Source: Ferroplasma acidarmanus Fer1 (lineage in GTDB: Archaea > Thermoplasmatota > Thermoplasmata > Thermoplasmatales > Thermoplasmataceae). Taken from it: DNA of 64,000 nucleotides. The notes under the pieces are model-generated. The model had not been told where the DNA came from. It saw only the letters and a program-made list of their open reading frames with translations, and searched no databases. Both the position numbers and the translations under genes were made by a program. Positions 9,246-18,500 of this stretch are shown piece after piece; the stretch's first letter is position 1, and every line of letters begins with the position of its first letter. Location: NCBI RefSeq assembly GCF_000152265.2, contig NC_021592.1:620001-684000 (forward strand). The letters run 5' to 3'.

Positions 9246-9863
9246 TTAGTATGTTAATTTTTTATTTAACATACTTTTATAGGTTTTCCACTGGTGCCTT
9301 ACTATACTATCAATATTTATTCCATTTTTCAATGCATTTTTAACAAAATTTATTGTTCTCGGGTCAGAAGGGTAACCTGAGCCAAAATCCCCATAGTCCT
9401 TATGGAGCTTATCGATTTCACGGTCCCTTATTACCTTTGCAATTATAGATGCTGCAGAAACACAGGGATATATTTCATCTGCCTTATGCCTGCATACAAT
9501 TTGCCTTTTTGTATTTTCCATGAGGAGAGACTGCAGCCTCAACTCGTTAACGTCGAAACTATCAACATATACAGTACTGCTTGCAGGAGCCCAGGATGCC
9601 AGTTTTGAGGCATAGGTTTCCTCTAGCACGTTCAGTTTTTGATGCTCCACATATCTGTCGATTTCGGAAGGGCTTATAATTACAAAATTATATTTGTACG
9701 ATTGCAAGCGGGCAAACAGGCTTTCACGCCTGCCTGGTGACAATTTCTTTGAATCGGCCACACCAATGATTTCAAGTGATTCCCTATCTCCGCATAAAAT
9801 AGCCATTACCATAGGGCCTATAAGAGGCCCCCTGCCAGCTTCATCTATCCCGCATTCGTCCAT
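9246..9863 (-). CDS. rnhB: Ribonuclease HII
   Basis: A 205-residue enzyme that removes RNA from RNA/DNA hybrids (Okazaki primers, misinserted ribonucleotides). It starts MDECGIDEAGRGPLIGPM, which carries the first two catalytic acidic residues (D7, E8) in the GIDEAGRGP signature. Further family residues lie in YVDSFD and in HKADEIYPCVSAASIIAKVIRD, which supplies the later catalytic Asp. The length is that of archaeal RNase HII. It lies upstream of the glycosyltransferase on the same strand. Confidence 0.96.
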   Translation of the reverse strand: MDECGIDEAGRGPLIGPMVMAILCGDRESLEIIGVADSKKLSPGRRESLFARLQSYKYNFVIISPSEIDRYVEHQKLNVLEETYASKLASWAPASSTVYVDSFDVNELRLQSLLMENTKRQIVCRHKADEIYPCVSAASIIAKVIRDREIDKLHKDYGDFGSGYPSDPRTINFVKNALKNGINIDSIVRHQWKTYKSMLNKKLTY

Positions 9864-9918
9864 TCATGCAGAATGCCCGGTTCAATAAAAATATATTTAT
9901 AATGTTTATATAGTAAGG

Positions 9919-10452
9919 ATGGCAGATTACACAATAAAGTCCGGAAATATAGTTATTACAACAAAATTTCCCCGTGAACGCATAAATGAATTTGTATCCT
10001 GTGCTAATGACAGTAGCCTTGGGTTGAATCTCATGTCACATGGATTTCATTATCCCTACACAGAAGAAGATGCTATGGAGTTTATTGATAAGAACAGGGA
10101 AGTCGAAGGTGAATCATTTGCCATTGATTTTTATATTATTTATGAAAATAACGTTGCAGGGGTAATTGGTTTGTCCGACATTGATTATGATAATTCCCGA
10201 TCGCATGTAGGGTACTGGATTGGCAAAGATTACAGGGGAAAGGGAATTGCAACAGAGGCGCTGAAGGCGGTAATCTACTTTGCCGCCAGGACTTTAAGGT
10301 TGCACAGCCTTTATACCAGTGCCCTTATAGATAATATAGGTTCAATAATAGTCCTGACGAGAAACGGATTTTCAATAGATGGAATTTCAAAGGATTGCTT
10401 CATGTATGATAACAGATTTTATTCAGCGTTTATGTTTTCACAGCTCCTTTAA
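9919..10452 (+). CDS. GNAT-family N-acetyltransferase (RimJ/RimL-like)
   Basis: 177 residues. The acetyl-CoA-binding motif A is visible as GYWIGKDYRGKGIATEAL (R/KGKGIA loop), preceded by the beta-4 strand AGVIGLSDIDYDNS and followed by LYTSALIDNIGSIIVLTRNGF, the typical N-x-x-S-x-x-(L)-x-x-K/R-x-G-F end of the RimJ/RimL subgroup. It probably acetylates an amino group of a protein N-terminus or small molecule; the substrate cannot be told. The ATG at 9919 follows a TATA-like stretch closely. Divergent from RNase HII, with a 55-base shared promoter region. Confidence 0.9.
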   Translation: MADYTIKSGNIVITTKFPRERINEFVSCANDSSLGLNLMSHGFHYPYTEEDAMEFIDKNREVEGESFAIDFYIIYENNVAGVIGLSDIDYDNSRSHVGYWIGKDYRGKGIATEALKAVIYFAARTLRLHSLYTSALIDNIGSIIVLTRNGFSIDGISKDCFMYDNRFYSAFMFSQLL

Positions 10453-10571
10453 TATCTGTGTTTTGCATGATATGTACAGATAAATTTCAAAAGCATTTTG
10501 GCAGCTTCATTTATATAGAAAATCACATTCATGGTAATATTTATTAACAATAATTCTATAAGTCTGTTCAT

Positions 10572-12248
10572 ATGACGAAATACGTTTTAATTTCGGACTC
10601 TACCTTGAGTTATGACTATAGAAATTTCCCGTTGCTGGATTTTTTGCCATGCGCCCCGGGAGACAAGGTACCCGGAAGGGTCTATAGATTTTTAAGAGGG
10701 CCTGCGCCGGAGGCATTGCCTAACGGTGAGGCAAAGTACGCACCATATGCCATAAGGAAAATTGAAGCAGGATTATTAAGAGACAATCCAAGGAAGGATG
10801 TAGCCGTTGCACACATGGACTATCTTTCAAACTTTATCACTGATGACACTGAAATAATAGGAGTTTCTACCATGGACCCACTTGGAATAGGTCCGACAAC
10901 AATGTCATACGCGGCCCTTTTCGGCGGCGATCTGGATTCCTGGGTAAGACGGGAATGGGATATACTCATAGAAAGGATAAACCAGGTTAGAAAGGGCAAA
11001 AAAGCAAAGCTCGTTATCGGTGGGCCGGGAGTATGGGAGTTCACTGTCCTCAGAGATGAAATAGACAAGTACCATTTTGACTATGTTGTATCCGGAGAAA
11101 TGGATGATATTATTTCTGACCTATTCAGAGGAATAGAGCATGATGACATAGATAAAAATATGTTCACCAGGGGATACATGACATACGATGACCATTTCAG
11201 AAGGGTTGTAAAAAATGATGAATTATTCGTTGGAAGGGGAACCGGAATAAGGGCATACCCTGCACTTGAGGACATACCTGAAATTGTTAACCCTGCGTCA
11301 AAGGGAATGGTTGAAGTTATGCGTGGCTGCGGTGTAGGCTGCGATTTCTGTGAAGTTACATTGCGCCCATTACGGTATTATTCACTGGATAGAATAAAAA
11401 AGGAAATAGAGGTTAATGTAAAGGGTGGAAACGACCATGCATGGCTCCATTCCGATGAAATATTTGAATATAAACATGAAAAAATGTTCACACCAAATCA
11501 GGATGAAATGGTAAATCTTATGAAAACCGTTATGTCTATAAAGGGTGTAACCGGTTCAAACCCAACACATGGGAGAATATCCATACCTGCAGCTTTCCCT
11601 GAATTGATACAGAAGCTCAGTACCATATTAAAGGCAGGGCCTGACAACTGGATCGGCATACAGACAGGAGTAGAAACTGGCAGTGACTCACTTGCAATGA
11701 AGCATATGCCCAATAAGACAATGCCATTGAGGATAGGCGCGGATGGCTCGTTCAGAGATATAGTATGGCAGGGCGTATACAATGAAACAAAGTATTACTG
11801 GAGGTCCGCATTTACAATACAGGTAGGGCAGCAGGAAGAGACAGATGAAGACAACTGGGATTCCATAGCCATGATTAACCAGCTAAGCCATTCATATGTT
11901 GATGGCAGGCCATTTGAATTTACAGTCACGCCTCTGGTAAATGTGCCACTTGGAAGAATAAAATCCAGAAGCCTTAACTCCATGCTTAATCCTGTGCAGA
12001 TGGGTGTTTATTATGCATCATACAGGCATCTAGCCAAGATGGCAAAAAGGGATGGTTTCAGAGATGCCAATGGAAACATATTTGCAAGGGCAGGCACAGG
12101 AACCATACTGAGCGTTGGTGGCGAAGTAATGCTTAAAGTCGTGGAAAAAATAGCAAAGAAAAAGGGCGTGGACATAGACAAAGTCAAGAAATGGGGAATT
12201 GAAAGCGAGAAAGAAATTTCATCACTTAGCACCCTTACCAGAGCTTAA
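10572..12248 (+). CDS. Radical SAM protein with B12-binding-like N-terminal region
   Basis: 558 residues. A cobalamin-binding-like Rossmann region spans about residues 85-190 (IIGVSTMDPLGIGPTT; KLVIGGPGVWE). The radical SAM cluster cysteines follow in the motif CGVGCDFC (C253, C257, C260). The remaining barrel contains GIQTGVETGSD, the usual motif after the cluster. It would use S-adenosylmethionine and a 4Fe-4S cluster to start a radical reaction, possibly a methylation or rearrangement. There is no operon partner (PiT regulator 38 bases downstream is probably unrelated). I do not recognise a specific substrate. Confidence 0.85.
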   Translation: MTKYVLISDSTLSYDYRNFPLLDFLPCAPGDKVPGRVYRFLRGPAPEALPNGEAKYAPYAIRKIEAGLLRDNPRKDVAVAHMDYLSNFITDDTEIIGVSTMDPLGIGPTTMSYAALFGGDLDSWVRREWDILIERINQVRKGKKAKLVIGGPGVWEFTVLRDEIDKYHFDYVVSGEMDDIISDLFRGIEHDDIDKNMFTRGYMTYDDHFRRVVKNDELFVGRGTGIRAYPALEDIPEIVNPASKGMVEVMRGCGVGCDFCEVTLRPLRYYSLDRIKKEIEVNVKGGNDHAWLHSDEIFEYKHEKMFTPNQDEMVNLMKTVMSIKGVTGSNPTHGRISIPAAFPELIQKLSTILKAGPDNWIGIQTGVETGSDSLAMKHMPNKTMPLRIGADGSFRDIVWQGVYNETKYYWRSAFTIQVGQQEETDEDNWDSIAMINQLSHSYVDGRPFEFTVTPLVNVPLGRIKSRSLNSMLNPVQMGVYYASYRHLAKMAKRDGFRDANGNIFARAGTGTILSVGGEVMLKVVEKIAKKKGVDIDKVKKWGIESEKEISSLSTLTRA

Positions 12249-12286
12249 ACCTTTAAAGTATTTATACCAATTTTTTATACCTTTCC

Positions 12287-12967
12287 ATGGTTAATTATAA
12301 TTTTTTAAAAAGGATTTTAGTAGTAGGAGAAAAGAACCTGCTATCACGGCTTTCACAATACCCGTTAATGGGAATTGAATCCTCTTCAAATCTCATATTC
12401 ATGCTTAAAAATGCCCCTTCCGACATTGAAAAATATAATGAAATAGTACGGCAAATAGAAAAAAAAGGGGATGAAATGGATATAAATTTCAGGCACGAAG
12501 TAACAAGCGGTGCCATAAGTTCCAGCCTCATGGGCAATCTTCTGGATTTAATTGAGAAATGTGATGACATACTGGACAAATGTTACTTTACAAGCAGGGA
12601 AATTAACAGATTCAATATTAATTATAGTATGACGCCTGATGAAGTCGTTATAAAAGAATATGCATATGGCAGTTTCATTAAAATTCTTGAAGCAAACAAA
12701 GAATCACTGGAATTTGTACATAGCATACTTAATGAAAATGACCTGTCAAATATGAGGGGGGACAGAAAAAGCATAGAAGCCATAGAAGAACAGGTAGACG
12801 AAATAAAAGACAACATAATAGATTATACATATAAAAATTCCACAAAGATATCATATATTGTATTTGAACATCTAAATACACTGGCGCACAAACTTGACGA
12901 CCTCCTGGATGATTGTGAAGATATATCTGATTTAATTTTTACTATAATGCTTGCGGTGACGAGTTGA
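12287..12967 (+). CDS. DUF47/PhoU-like phosphate transport regulator
   Basis: 226 residues, all-helical, of the DUF47 (TIGR00153) family, which is related to PhoU and regularly sits before PiT phosphate transporters. Acidic helices with paired Asp/Glu (KCDDILDKCY; LDDLLDDCEDISD) match the metal-binding helices of PhoU. It probably regulates or couples the transporter encoded next; its stop overlaps the start of that gene by four bases, so they are translationally coupled. Confidence 0.9.
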   Translation: MVNYNFLKRILVVGEKNLLSRLSQYPLMGIESSSNLIFMLKNAPSDIEKYNEIVRQIEKKGDEMDINFRHEVTSGAISSSLMGNLLDLIEKCDDILDKCYFTSREINRFNINYSMTPDEVVIKEYAYGSFIKILEANKESLEFVHSILNENDLSNMRGDRKSIEAIEEQVDEIKDNIIDYTYKNSTKISYIVFEHLNTLAHKLDDLLDDCEDISDLIFTIMLAVTS

Positions 12968-13863
12968 TTTTATTTATATTTTCACTTATCCTTACGTTCC
13001 TGCTAACCCTTCTTGTATCTGGAAACAACCTTTCCGCTGCAGTGGGAACCCTTGTAGGGTCACGTATTGTTGGTAGGTACGGCGGTGTAATAATTGGAGC
13101 AGGAGGATTTTTTCTTGGGCTTGTGCTTGAAGGCAGATTTCTCCATGGAGCCGCACTCTCGCTGATTCCACACTCATATTTTTATATAACATATGCCTTC
13201 CTGGTTTCATTCCTGATATTTCTGTTTGCAAATATAGGAAGGGCACCGCTGTCGCTTACAATGGCACTGGCCGGTACAGCACTGGGCATAGATGTGCGCA
13301 TAGGGCGTTTAATAGACTATAAATTTGTAATTCTTATGGTGGCGTTCTGGGTTATTGCACCGGTCATATCCATAGTGGTTTCATATTTTGCCGAGAAGGG
13401 AATTTTTCGCAGGAATTTTAAAAATGTATGGAACGTCGCAAGGTGGCTGAAATTCCTTATAGTAATATCATCATTCCTCACTGCTTTCACCCTTGGCGCA
13501 AATACACTGGGGTTTATAGCCAATGTGGAAGGCTTTAATTTTCTTACAATAACAGTAATGACGGTTGCAATATTTTCCGGAGCCTTTTTCCTTAGCAGTG
13601 GCGTAATTAAAAGGGTTGGTGAGGAAATGTATTCAATGCGGTATTCTAATGCGCTTGTGTCCCTTGTGGTATCCTCTCTGCTGGTTGAAATTGCAACGTT
13701 TTTTGCAGTGCCACTTTCAAATACCCAGACACTCACATCAAGTGTTTTTGGGGTGGGCATATCGTATAAATACAAAGCAATTTACATGCGCCCATTCCTT
13801 ATAATAATTTTAACATGGATTCTATCGCCCAGCATAGGGTTTATACTGGGGTATCTGGTTTGA
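12964..13863 (+). CDS. pitA: PiT-family inorganic phosphate transporter
   Basis: 299 residues with about 8-10 membrane spans. The PiT signature occurs twice, near the N-terminus (SGNNLSAAVGTLVGSRI) and in the second half (AVPLSNTQTLTSSVFGVGI), where the canonical family signature is G-A-N-D-x-x-N and P-x-S-x-T-H respectively. It imports phosphate with a proton or cation. A TTG start at 12964 overlaps the DUF47 stop. The protein is shorter than bacterial PitA because the large middle loop is missing, as is usual in archaea. Its stop abuts the convergent SDR gene with no gap. Confidence 0.92.
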   Translation: MILFIFSLILTFLLTLLVSGNNLSAAVGTLVGSRIVGRYGGVIIGAGGFFLGLVLEGRFLHGAALSLIPHSYFYITYAFLVSFLIFLFANIGRAPLSLTMALAGTALGIDVRIGRLIDYKFVILMVAFWVIAPVISIVVSYFAEKGIFRRNFKNVWNVARWLKFLIVISSFLTAFTLGANTLGFIANVEGFNFLTITVMTVAIFSGAFFLSSGVIKRVGEEMYSMRYSNALVSLVVSSLLVEIATFFAVPLSNTQTLTSSVFGVGISYKYKAIYMRPFLIIILTWILSPSIGFILGYLV

Positions 13864-14631
13864 TCACAGGCTGTGGGTAAGATTGTCTATTCTCCCACCA
13901 TCTACCACAAGTACCTGCCCATCCATATATTCCGATTCATTTGATGCGAGGAATATTGCGGCATCTGCAATATTTTCAGGTTTTCCAGTCATGCCAAGCT
14001 CCGTTTTCGATTTGAATGATTGCCTGAGATTGTTCACCTCTTCCTCACTTTTCCCTCCTATGGTCATATCGGACTCTATCCAGCCGGGGGCAATGGCATT
14101 GACTCTCACGTGCCAGTCCATCAGGTCAAATGCAAGTCTTTTAGTGAGCATTGTTATTGCGGCTTTTGTCATGGAATAAAATGTTGTTCCCTTAGCAGCA
14201 GTTCCAACACCTGCATTGGATGCCAGGTTAATAATAATTCCATGCTGTTTTTTCAGGTCTTCAATGCATTCCCGGGTTGTGTATACTGGCCCCATAAGAT
14301 TTACGTCAAATATTTTTTTCACTCTGGCATCATCAAACTCATCCCATGTGATTGCGCTGAGAATTCCCGCATTATTAACTAAAATGTCTATTGTTCCCAT
14401 TTTCCTGTGTATTTCATTTACCATGTTGCGAACTGCTGCATGGTCAGATACGTCAGCCTGGAAAATTTCAGATCCAGCGAGCATGTTTTTTAATTCCATA
14501 GCCGATTTCTGGTCCCTGTTATAATTGATTGCTATTCTTGCCCCTTCAGAGGCAAATTTCATGGCTATTGCCTTTCCCAATCCCCGGGAAGACCCGGTTA
14601 TTAATACTATTTTATTGTCAAGTTTTCCCAT
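13864..14631 (-). CDS. Short-chain dehydrogenase/reductase (FabG-like)
   Basis: 255 residues of the classical SDR family, an NAD(P)-dependent oxidoreductase. The cofactor motif is ITGSSRGLGKAI; NNAG is in DILVNNAGIL; the catalytic Ser-Tyr-Lys is seen as SNAG...FYSMTKAAI (YxxxK: YSMTK); IAPGWIESDM and the C-terminal DGQVLVVDGG follow. NRD after the second strand suggests NADP(H) preference. The substrate is unknown. It ends exactly at the PiT stop (convergent). Confidence 0.9.
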   Translation of the reverse strand: MGKLDNKIVLITGSSRGLGKAIAMKFASEGARIAINYNRDQKSAMELKNMLAGSEIFQADVSDHAAVRNMVNEIHRKMGTIDILVNNAGILSAITWDEFDDARVKKIFDVNLMGPVYTTRECIEDLKKQHGIIINLASNAGVGTAAKGTTFYSMTKAAITMLTKRLAFDLMDWHVRVNAIAPGWIESDMTIGGKSEEEVNNLRQSFKSKTELGMTGKPENIADAAIFLASNESEYMDGQVLVVDGGRIDNLTHSL

Positions 14632-14733
14632 GTTTATAATATATTTCCAGATTATAAAAGCCTTATTCTTAATGAAAAGATTTTAAAACCCTGCAAAGTA
14701 ATTTCAATGTTTCGCCAGTTCAACTTCAAAGAA

Positions 14734-14743
14734 TTTATATATC
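14734..14743 (+). promoter_or_regulatory. TATA box for taw1
   Basis: TTTATATATC. Its centre lies about 25 bases before the ATG at 14763, the distance expected for a leaderless archaeal transcript, which supports that start over the TTG at 14754. Confidence 0.6.
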
Positions 14744-14762
14744 TATTTTAAATTTGATTTTA

Positions 14763-15740
14763 ATGATCAATAACTATGAGGCAGTCTACAAAAAACAGCA
14801 TTATGGGCTTGTGGGCAGCCATTCTGCAGTGAAAGTATGCCACTGGACGAAAAGCGAATTGCTGGGCAAAGCACCATGTTATAAAAATACATTTTACGGA
14901 ATAAAATCACACCAGTGCATACAGATGACACCGGCGTTGAACCAGTGCTCCGAAAACTGTGATTTTTGCTGGAGATTCCAGGGATTTGATTCAATGCATA
15001 TAAATGAGGAAGATGATCCGGAATTTATACTTGAAGAAAGCATAAAGGCGCATCTCAAGCTTATTTCCGGCTTCAAGGGCAATCCTAAAGTAAAGAAGGA
15101 GCTTTTCGAAGAGGCTTCACATCCAAGGCATATGGCAATATCATTGACGGGCGAGCCCACATTGTATACCAGGCTGGGTGAACTTATAGAAGCGGCTACC
15201 AGGAGGGGAATTACAACATTTGTTGTAAGCAATGGAACAATGCCTAAGGTGCTTGAAACACTGAACCCGTTGCCTACCCAGCTATACATCACGGTAGCAG
15301 GGCCTACAAAGGAGATATTTAACGATGTGCTTCACCCCGCAATAGGAAATGCCTGGGAGAACTTCAATAAAACTCTTGATTTGCTGCCATCACTGGATAC
15401 AAGGACGGTAATAAGGCATACAATGGTAAAAAATGTTAATTTCCCATTCTATGACGAATATGAGAAAATGGACAGGAGGGCAGACCCTGATTTTATCGAA
15501 TCAAAGGGTTATGTGCATGTAGGCCAGTCCGAAGGCCGGCTTACTGCTGAAAATATGCCTTCCCATGATGAAATTATGGAATTCTCGTCAACACTTGCAA
15601 AAAGGCTTGGATATACTGAATATGCGGATAGATTTGAAAGCCGCGTTGCAATGATAGCAAAACATCCTGAAGATGCAAAAATAGATGTGGACAGAGAAAT
15701 AAGGAAAACACTTGATAAACTTGAAATAACAGAAAATTAA
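14763..15740 (+). CDS. taw1: 4-demethylwyosine synthase (tRNA wybutosine biosynthesis)
   Basis: 325 residues. The radical SAM enzyme Taw1/TYW1 condenses pyruvate carbons onto 1-methylguanosine-37 of tRNA-Phe to make the tricyclic base. The SAM cluster motif CSENCDFC supplies C62, C66 and C69; a second set, C26, C39 and C52, matches the three cysteines known to hold the second FeS cluster in archaeal Taw1. WRFQG after the cluster, LTGEPTLYT and FVVSNGT are family features. The archaeal form lacks the flavodoxin domain of yeast TYW1, as here. It converges on a 61-codon gene, separated by one base. Confidence 0.96.
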   Translation: MINNYEAVYKKQHYGLVGSHSAVKVCHWTKSELLGKAPCYKNTFYGIKSHQCIQMTPALNQCSENCDFCWRFQGFDSMHINEEDDPEFILEESIKAHLKLISGFKGNPKVKKELFEEASHPRHMAISLTGEPTLYTRLGELIEAATRRGITTFVVSNGTMPKVLETLNPLPTQLYITVAGPTKEIFNDVLHPAIGNAWENFNKTLDLLPSLDTRTVIRHTMVKNVNFPFYDEYEKMDRRADPDFIESKGYVHVGQSEGRLTAENMPSHDEIMEFSSTLAKRLGYTEYADRFESRVAMIAKHPEDAKIDVDREIRKTLDKLEITEN

Positions 15741-15741
15741 A

Positions 15742-15927
15742 TTATTTTATCTCTATTTTGCTCAGTTGTTTAACCGGTTTTTTTGTTTCCTGGTTGTTGC
15801 CTATTATTCTGGACCCGAACCTTAGAAGTTCAATTCCTCCATCGAAAAATTTCTTGCTTTCTTTAACTACTGTGCCCACGATATGTGGCACCTCTATATT
15901 TATCTGTATTATAGTTTTTTGATCCAT
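15742..15927 (-). CDS. Small hypothetical protein after the ArsA-family gene
   Basis: 61 residues: beta-rich, basic at the C-terminus (KKPVKQLSKIEIK), no membrane span and no recognised family. It starts 9 bases after the stop of the ArsA-family ATPase on the same strand and ends one base from the taw1 stop, so it is probably the last gene of the GGPP synthase-ArsA-small protein operon. The tight fit between genes favours a real gene. Confidence 0.55.
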   Translation of the reverse strand: MDQKTIIQINIEVPHIVGTVVKESKKFFDGGIELLRFGSRIIGNNQETKKPVKQLSKIEIK

Positions 15928-15936
15928 GTATAGTAA

Positions 15937-17097
15937 TCAACTTAATGTTATATATAGGTAACCATCCTTCAATTCTGCTCCTGATGGCTGGAGGTTGGCC
16001 ATGGTCTGGGGGAGGTACAGTATCCGTTTCCAGTTGTTTACTTCCACTATGAGTTCCCCGGTTTTGTTGTAGAGGTTGAGATTTTTTTTATCTGCAAATG
16101 GCAATTTCAATTTTACAACACTGTTCCCATTTTTCCTGATGAACTCCAATGGTTTACCCTTATAAAAAACGGAATATGGATCAAGGTCGCCATACAGGTC
16201 CTGGCCAAATTTTAAAGCCTTCTCCTGCCCTACCAGTTCATTATTCTGAAGATAGCTTTTCAATATTTTTATTTCCGGGAATGCAGCGTCAAGATCGCCC
16301 AGTATTCCTGACTGTGTTTCCCTCCATTTCTGGAAAAAATCACCGGTGTCTTCCGTATATATTTTATTGGCTATCACAGCATCCACAGGATATCCATATA
16401 AAAGGAGATAGGTAAATGCCCTCTTTGTTTCATTAAAAGACATCTGGTCTGCGTTTGTTACAAGCCTTATGGATGTTATATCCGGGTTCTCAAGTATTGT
16501 GTGGATATCTCCAAGATCATCGTAAAGTGTTTCCGCACTTTTAAATACCTTATCATTTGGCATGGGTATGCCAGAAAATGGCCTCATCAATGGCCTTGCT
16601 ATCTTTGCTGCAGTCCTGCTAATGGGGAATACTTTCTCCATGTACCAGCGCATTACCTCTGGAAACGAAAGCATCCTGAGCGCCTCGCCTGTTGGTGCGC
16701 TATCAACCACAATAACATCATATGAGTTATTTTTAATATAATCGTTTATGTAAAGCAGGTATGTGGCCTCCTCAAATCCAGGGAGTATTGCTATTTCATC
16801 TGCAGATATGGGGTCAAGTCCCTGATACTGGAACAGGGCAGTTAAATATTCACGCAAATCACTCCAGTGGGATTGTATCGCATCGTTGATGTTAACTTCC
16901 TGGGCAAATAAATTTTTGGATATCTCTGTCGGAGATGATTTAATTTCAGCCTGGAGGGAGTCCCCGAGGCTATGTGCAGGATCGGTGGACATCACTATTG
17001 TTTTCTTATTCTGCTTAGCCAGCATGGATGCGGTGGAAGCCGCCACAGTTGTTTTTCCAACTCCTCCTTTGCCTGTATATAATAATACTCTTGCCAT
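15937..17097 (-). CDS. ArsA/Get3-family ATPase with C-terminal Hsp20-like domain
   Basis: 386 residues. A deviant Walker A, GKGGVGKTTVAAS, opens the protein; switch I STDPAHSLGDSL and switch II VVDSAPTGEALRML follow, the signature of the ArsA/Get3 group. There is one ATPase domain only, then an Hsp20-like beta domain in the last 80 residues (KLPFADKKNLNLY ... PSGAELKDGYLYITL). In archaea this family handles tail-anchored proteins (Get3-like) or arsenite; without an ArsB partner a targeting role is more likely (inference). It abuts the polyprenyl synthase gene (no gap) and is cotranscribed. Confidence 0.9.
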   Translation of the reverse strand: MARVLLYTGKGGVGKTTVAASTASMLAKQNKKTIVMSTDPAHSLGDSLQAEIKSSPTEISKNLFAQEVNINDAIQSHWSDLREYLTALFQYQGLDPISADEIAILPGFEEATYLLYINDYIKNNSYDVIVVDSAPTGEALRMLSFPEVMRWYMEKVFPISRTAAKIARPLMRPFSGIPMPNDKVFKSAETLYDDLGDIHTILENPDITSIRLVTNADQMSFNETKRAFTYLLLYGYPVDAVIANKIYTEDTGDFFQKWRETQSGILGDLDAAFPEIKILKSYLQNNELVGQEKALKFGQDLYGDLDPYSVFYKGKPLEFIRKNGNSVVKLKLPFADKKNLNLYNKTGELIVEVNNWKRILYLPQTMANLQPSGAELKDGYLYITLS

Positions 17098-18090
17098 TCA
17101 TATCACTCCTGATTCATTAATTCTATCAACTACTATAAGCGCCAGATCCATTAGAAGGCCCAGGTCATCCGATCTCCCGATGCCATTCAGGTTTTCAACG
17201 GATTTTAATATGTAGTCCTTTGCAATTTTAAATGTGTACTCCAGAGAACCGGATTTAAAAAGTATATCACGGAACTTGGATTTATAATCACTGTCTGTGT
17301 ATTTTCCTGTTAGTATGTTAACCAGTGTACGCTTATTCTCACCGGTAACATGAGATAATGCGTGTATTATGGGAAGTGTTATCACATCATGGTTAAGATC
17401 AACCATTGTAGGCTTCCCCATTTCCTTTTCATTTCCAACAATATCAAGTATATCATCTGTTATCTGAAAGGCCATCCCCATATTGTAAGCAAATTTGCTG
17501 AGCTTGTCCCTTACATTGTCTGGTGCCATAGCCGCTATTGTGGCACCTTCAGCACATGCTGAAAAGAAATAAGCAGTTTTGTTCATTATAATTTTGTTAT
17601 ACGTCTCTATATCCAGAGACAGATTGCCAATATTCAATGCTTCAATTATCTGGCCTTCCGCAAGATGCGATGAACCATCGGCCATAACCTTTGAGACAAC
17701 TTTTCCGTATCTCGACCCAAGTTCATATGCCTTGGCAAAAAGGTAATCGCCAACCACAATGGCATTGTCTATGCCATACCTGGATGCCAGTGTTTCGCGC
17801 CCTCTCCTGTATTTCGATTTATCTATAATGTCGTCGTGTATGAGGCTTGCTGTATGTATAAGCTCATAGCCTGAAGCAAGGTCAAGTATACTGTCATAGG
17901 GTTCGTTGCATGAAATTTCATAGGATAATATGGTAAGCAGTGGCCTGAAACGTTTTCCACCTGCGTCTATGGTATACTTGGACATTTCAAAAAGATATGG
18001 TTGGTCAGTTTTAATAGCCTGTAGAAGCCTTGAGTTAACCTCATTTATTTTGTCCCGTAAACCATATTGCCACTCATAGAAATTTTTCAT
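17098..18090 (-). CDS. Polyprenyl diphosphate synthase, probably geranylgeranyl diphosphate synthase
   Basis: 330 residues of the all-helical trans-prenyltransferase family, which adds isopentenyl diphosphate to allylic diphosphates. The first Asp-rich motif is DDIID in LIHDDIIDKSKYRRG and the second is DDILD in QITDDILDIVG. Small residues (Ala, Ser) occupy positions five and four before the first motif, which permits a C20 product, the precursor of archaeal membrane lipids. It is the first gene of an operon with the ArsA-family ATPase. Confidence 0.93.
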   Translation of the reverse strand: MKNFYEWQYGLRDKINEVNSRLLQAIKTDQPYLFEMSKYTIDAGGKRFRPLLTILSYEISCNEPYDSILDLASGYELIHTASLIHDDIIDKSKYRRGRETLASRYGIDNAIVVGDYLFAKAYELGSRYGKVVSKVMADGSSHLAEGQIIEALNIGNLSLDIETYNKIIMNKTAYFFSACAEGATIAAMAPDNVRDKLSKFAYNMGMAFQITDDILDIVGNEKEMGKPTMVDLNHDVITLPIIHALSHVTGENKRTLVNILTGKYTDSDYKSKFRDILFKSGSLEYTFKIAKDYILKSVENLNGIGRSDDLGLLMDLALIVVDRINESGVI

Positions 18091-18172
18091 TGAAACACCA
18101 GAGATATTTTATGTATTGAAAATTATGATTTAAGGTTTTGTAGAAATTTTTCTAAATTGAAGGTATAAAACT

Positions 18173-18445
18173 TTATTTTGCCAGGATTATTTCAATTGAT
18201 GAAACATTAGATGGCCCGTTTTCTCCCTCAAGGGTTTCTGTATCAAGCTTTATACTCTCGTATTTCGCAGTCTGTATAAATTTATGTTTCGTAATTTCGG
18301 CTATATCTACTGCCTTGCTTATAGCTTTCCCCCTTGCTTTAATCACAATTCTAGGCATATCAGAGTTGTTGAATTGTGTCACTATAGCCAGTACATAGTT
18401 CATAGTTGGTTTTTTCCCCACAAAGATTATGTTTTCTTCAGACAT
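18173..18445 (-). CDS. alba: Alba DNA/RNA-binding protein
   Basis: 90 residues of the Alba family, the abundant nucleoid protein of archaea that lack histones. The N-terminal NIIFVGKKPTMNYVLAIVTQF and the following IVIKARGKAISKAVDIAEI are the conserved beta1-alpha1-beta2 core; the Lys of VGKKP corresponds to the lysine whose acetylation controls DNA binding in Sulfolobus. A TATA-like element 25-30 bases upstream is shared with a tiny divergent reading frame. Confidence 0.96.
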   Translation of the reverse strand: MSEENIIFVGKKPTMNYVLAIVTQFNNSDMPRIVIKARGKAISKAVDIAEITKHKFIQTAKYESIKLDTETLEGENGPSNVSSIEIILAK

Positions 18446-18468
18446 GTAAATTACCCAATTGTTGATTT

Positions 18469-18485
18469 ATTATAAATATATAATA
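18469..18485. promoter_or_regulatory. Shared, nearly symmetrical TATA region (Alba leftward, microprotein rightward)
   Basis: The run TATTATAAATATATAAT can be read as a TATA box on either strand. Rightward its centre is about 26 bases before the ATG at 18501 (leaderless fit). Leftward it is about 30 bases before the Alba ATG at 18445. Confidence 0.55.
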
Positions 18486-18500
18486 ATATCGTTACAAACT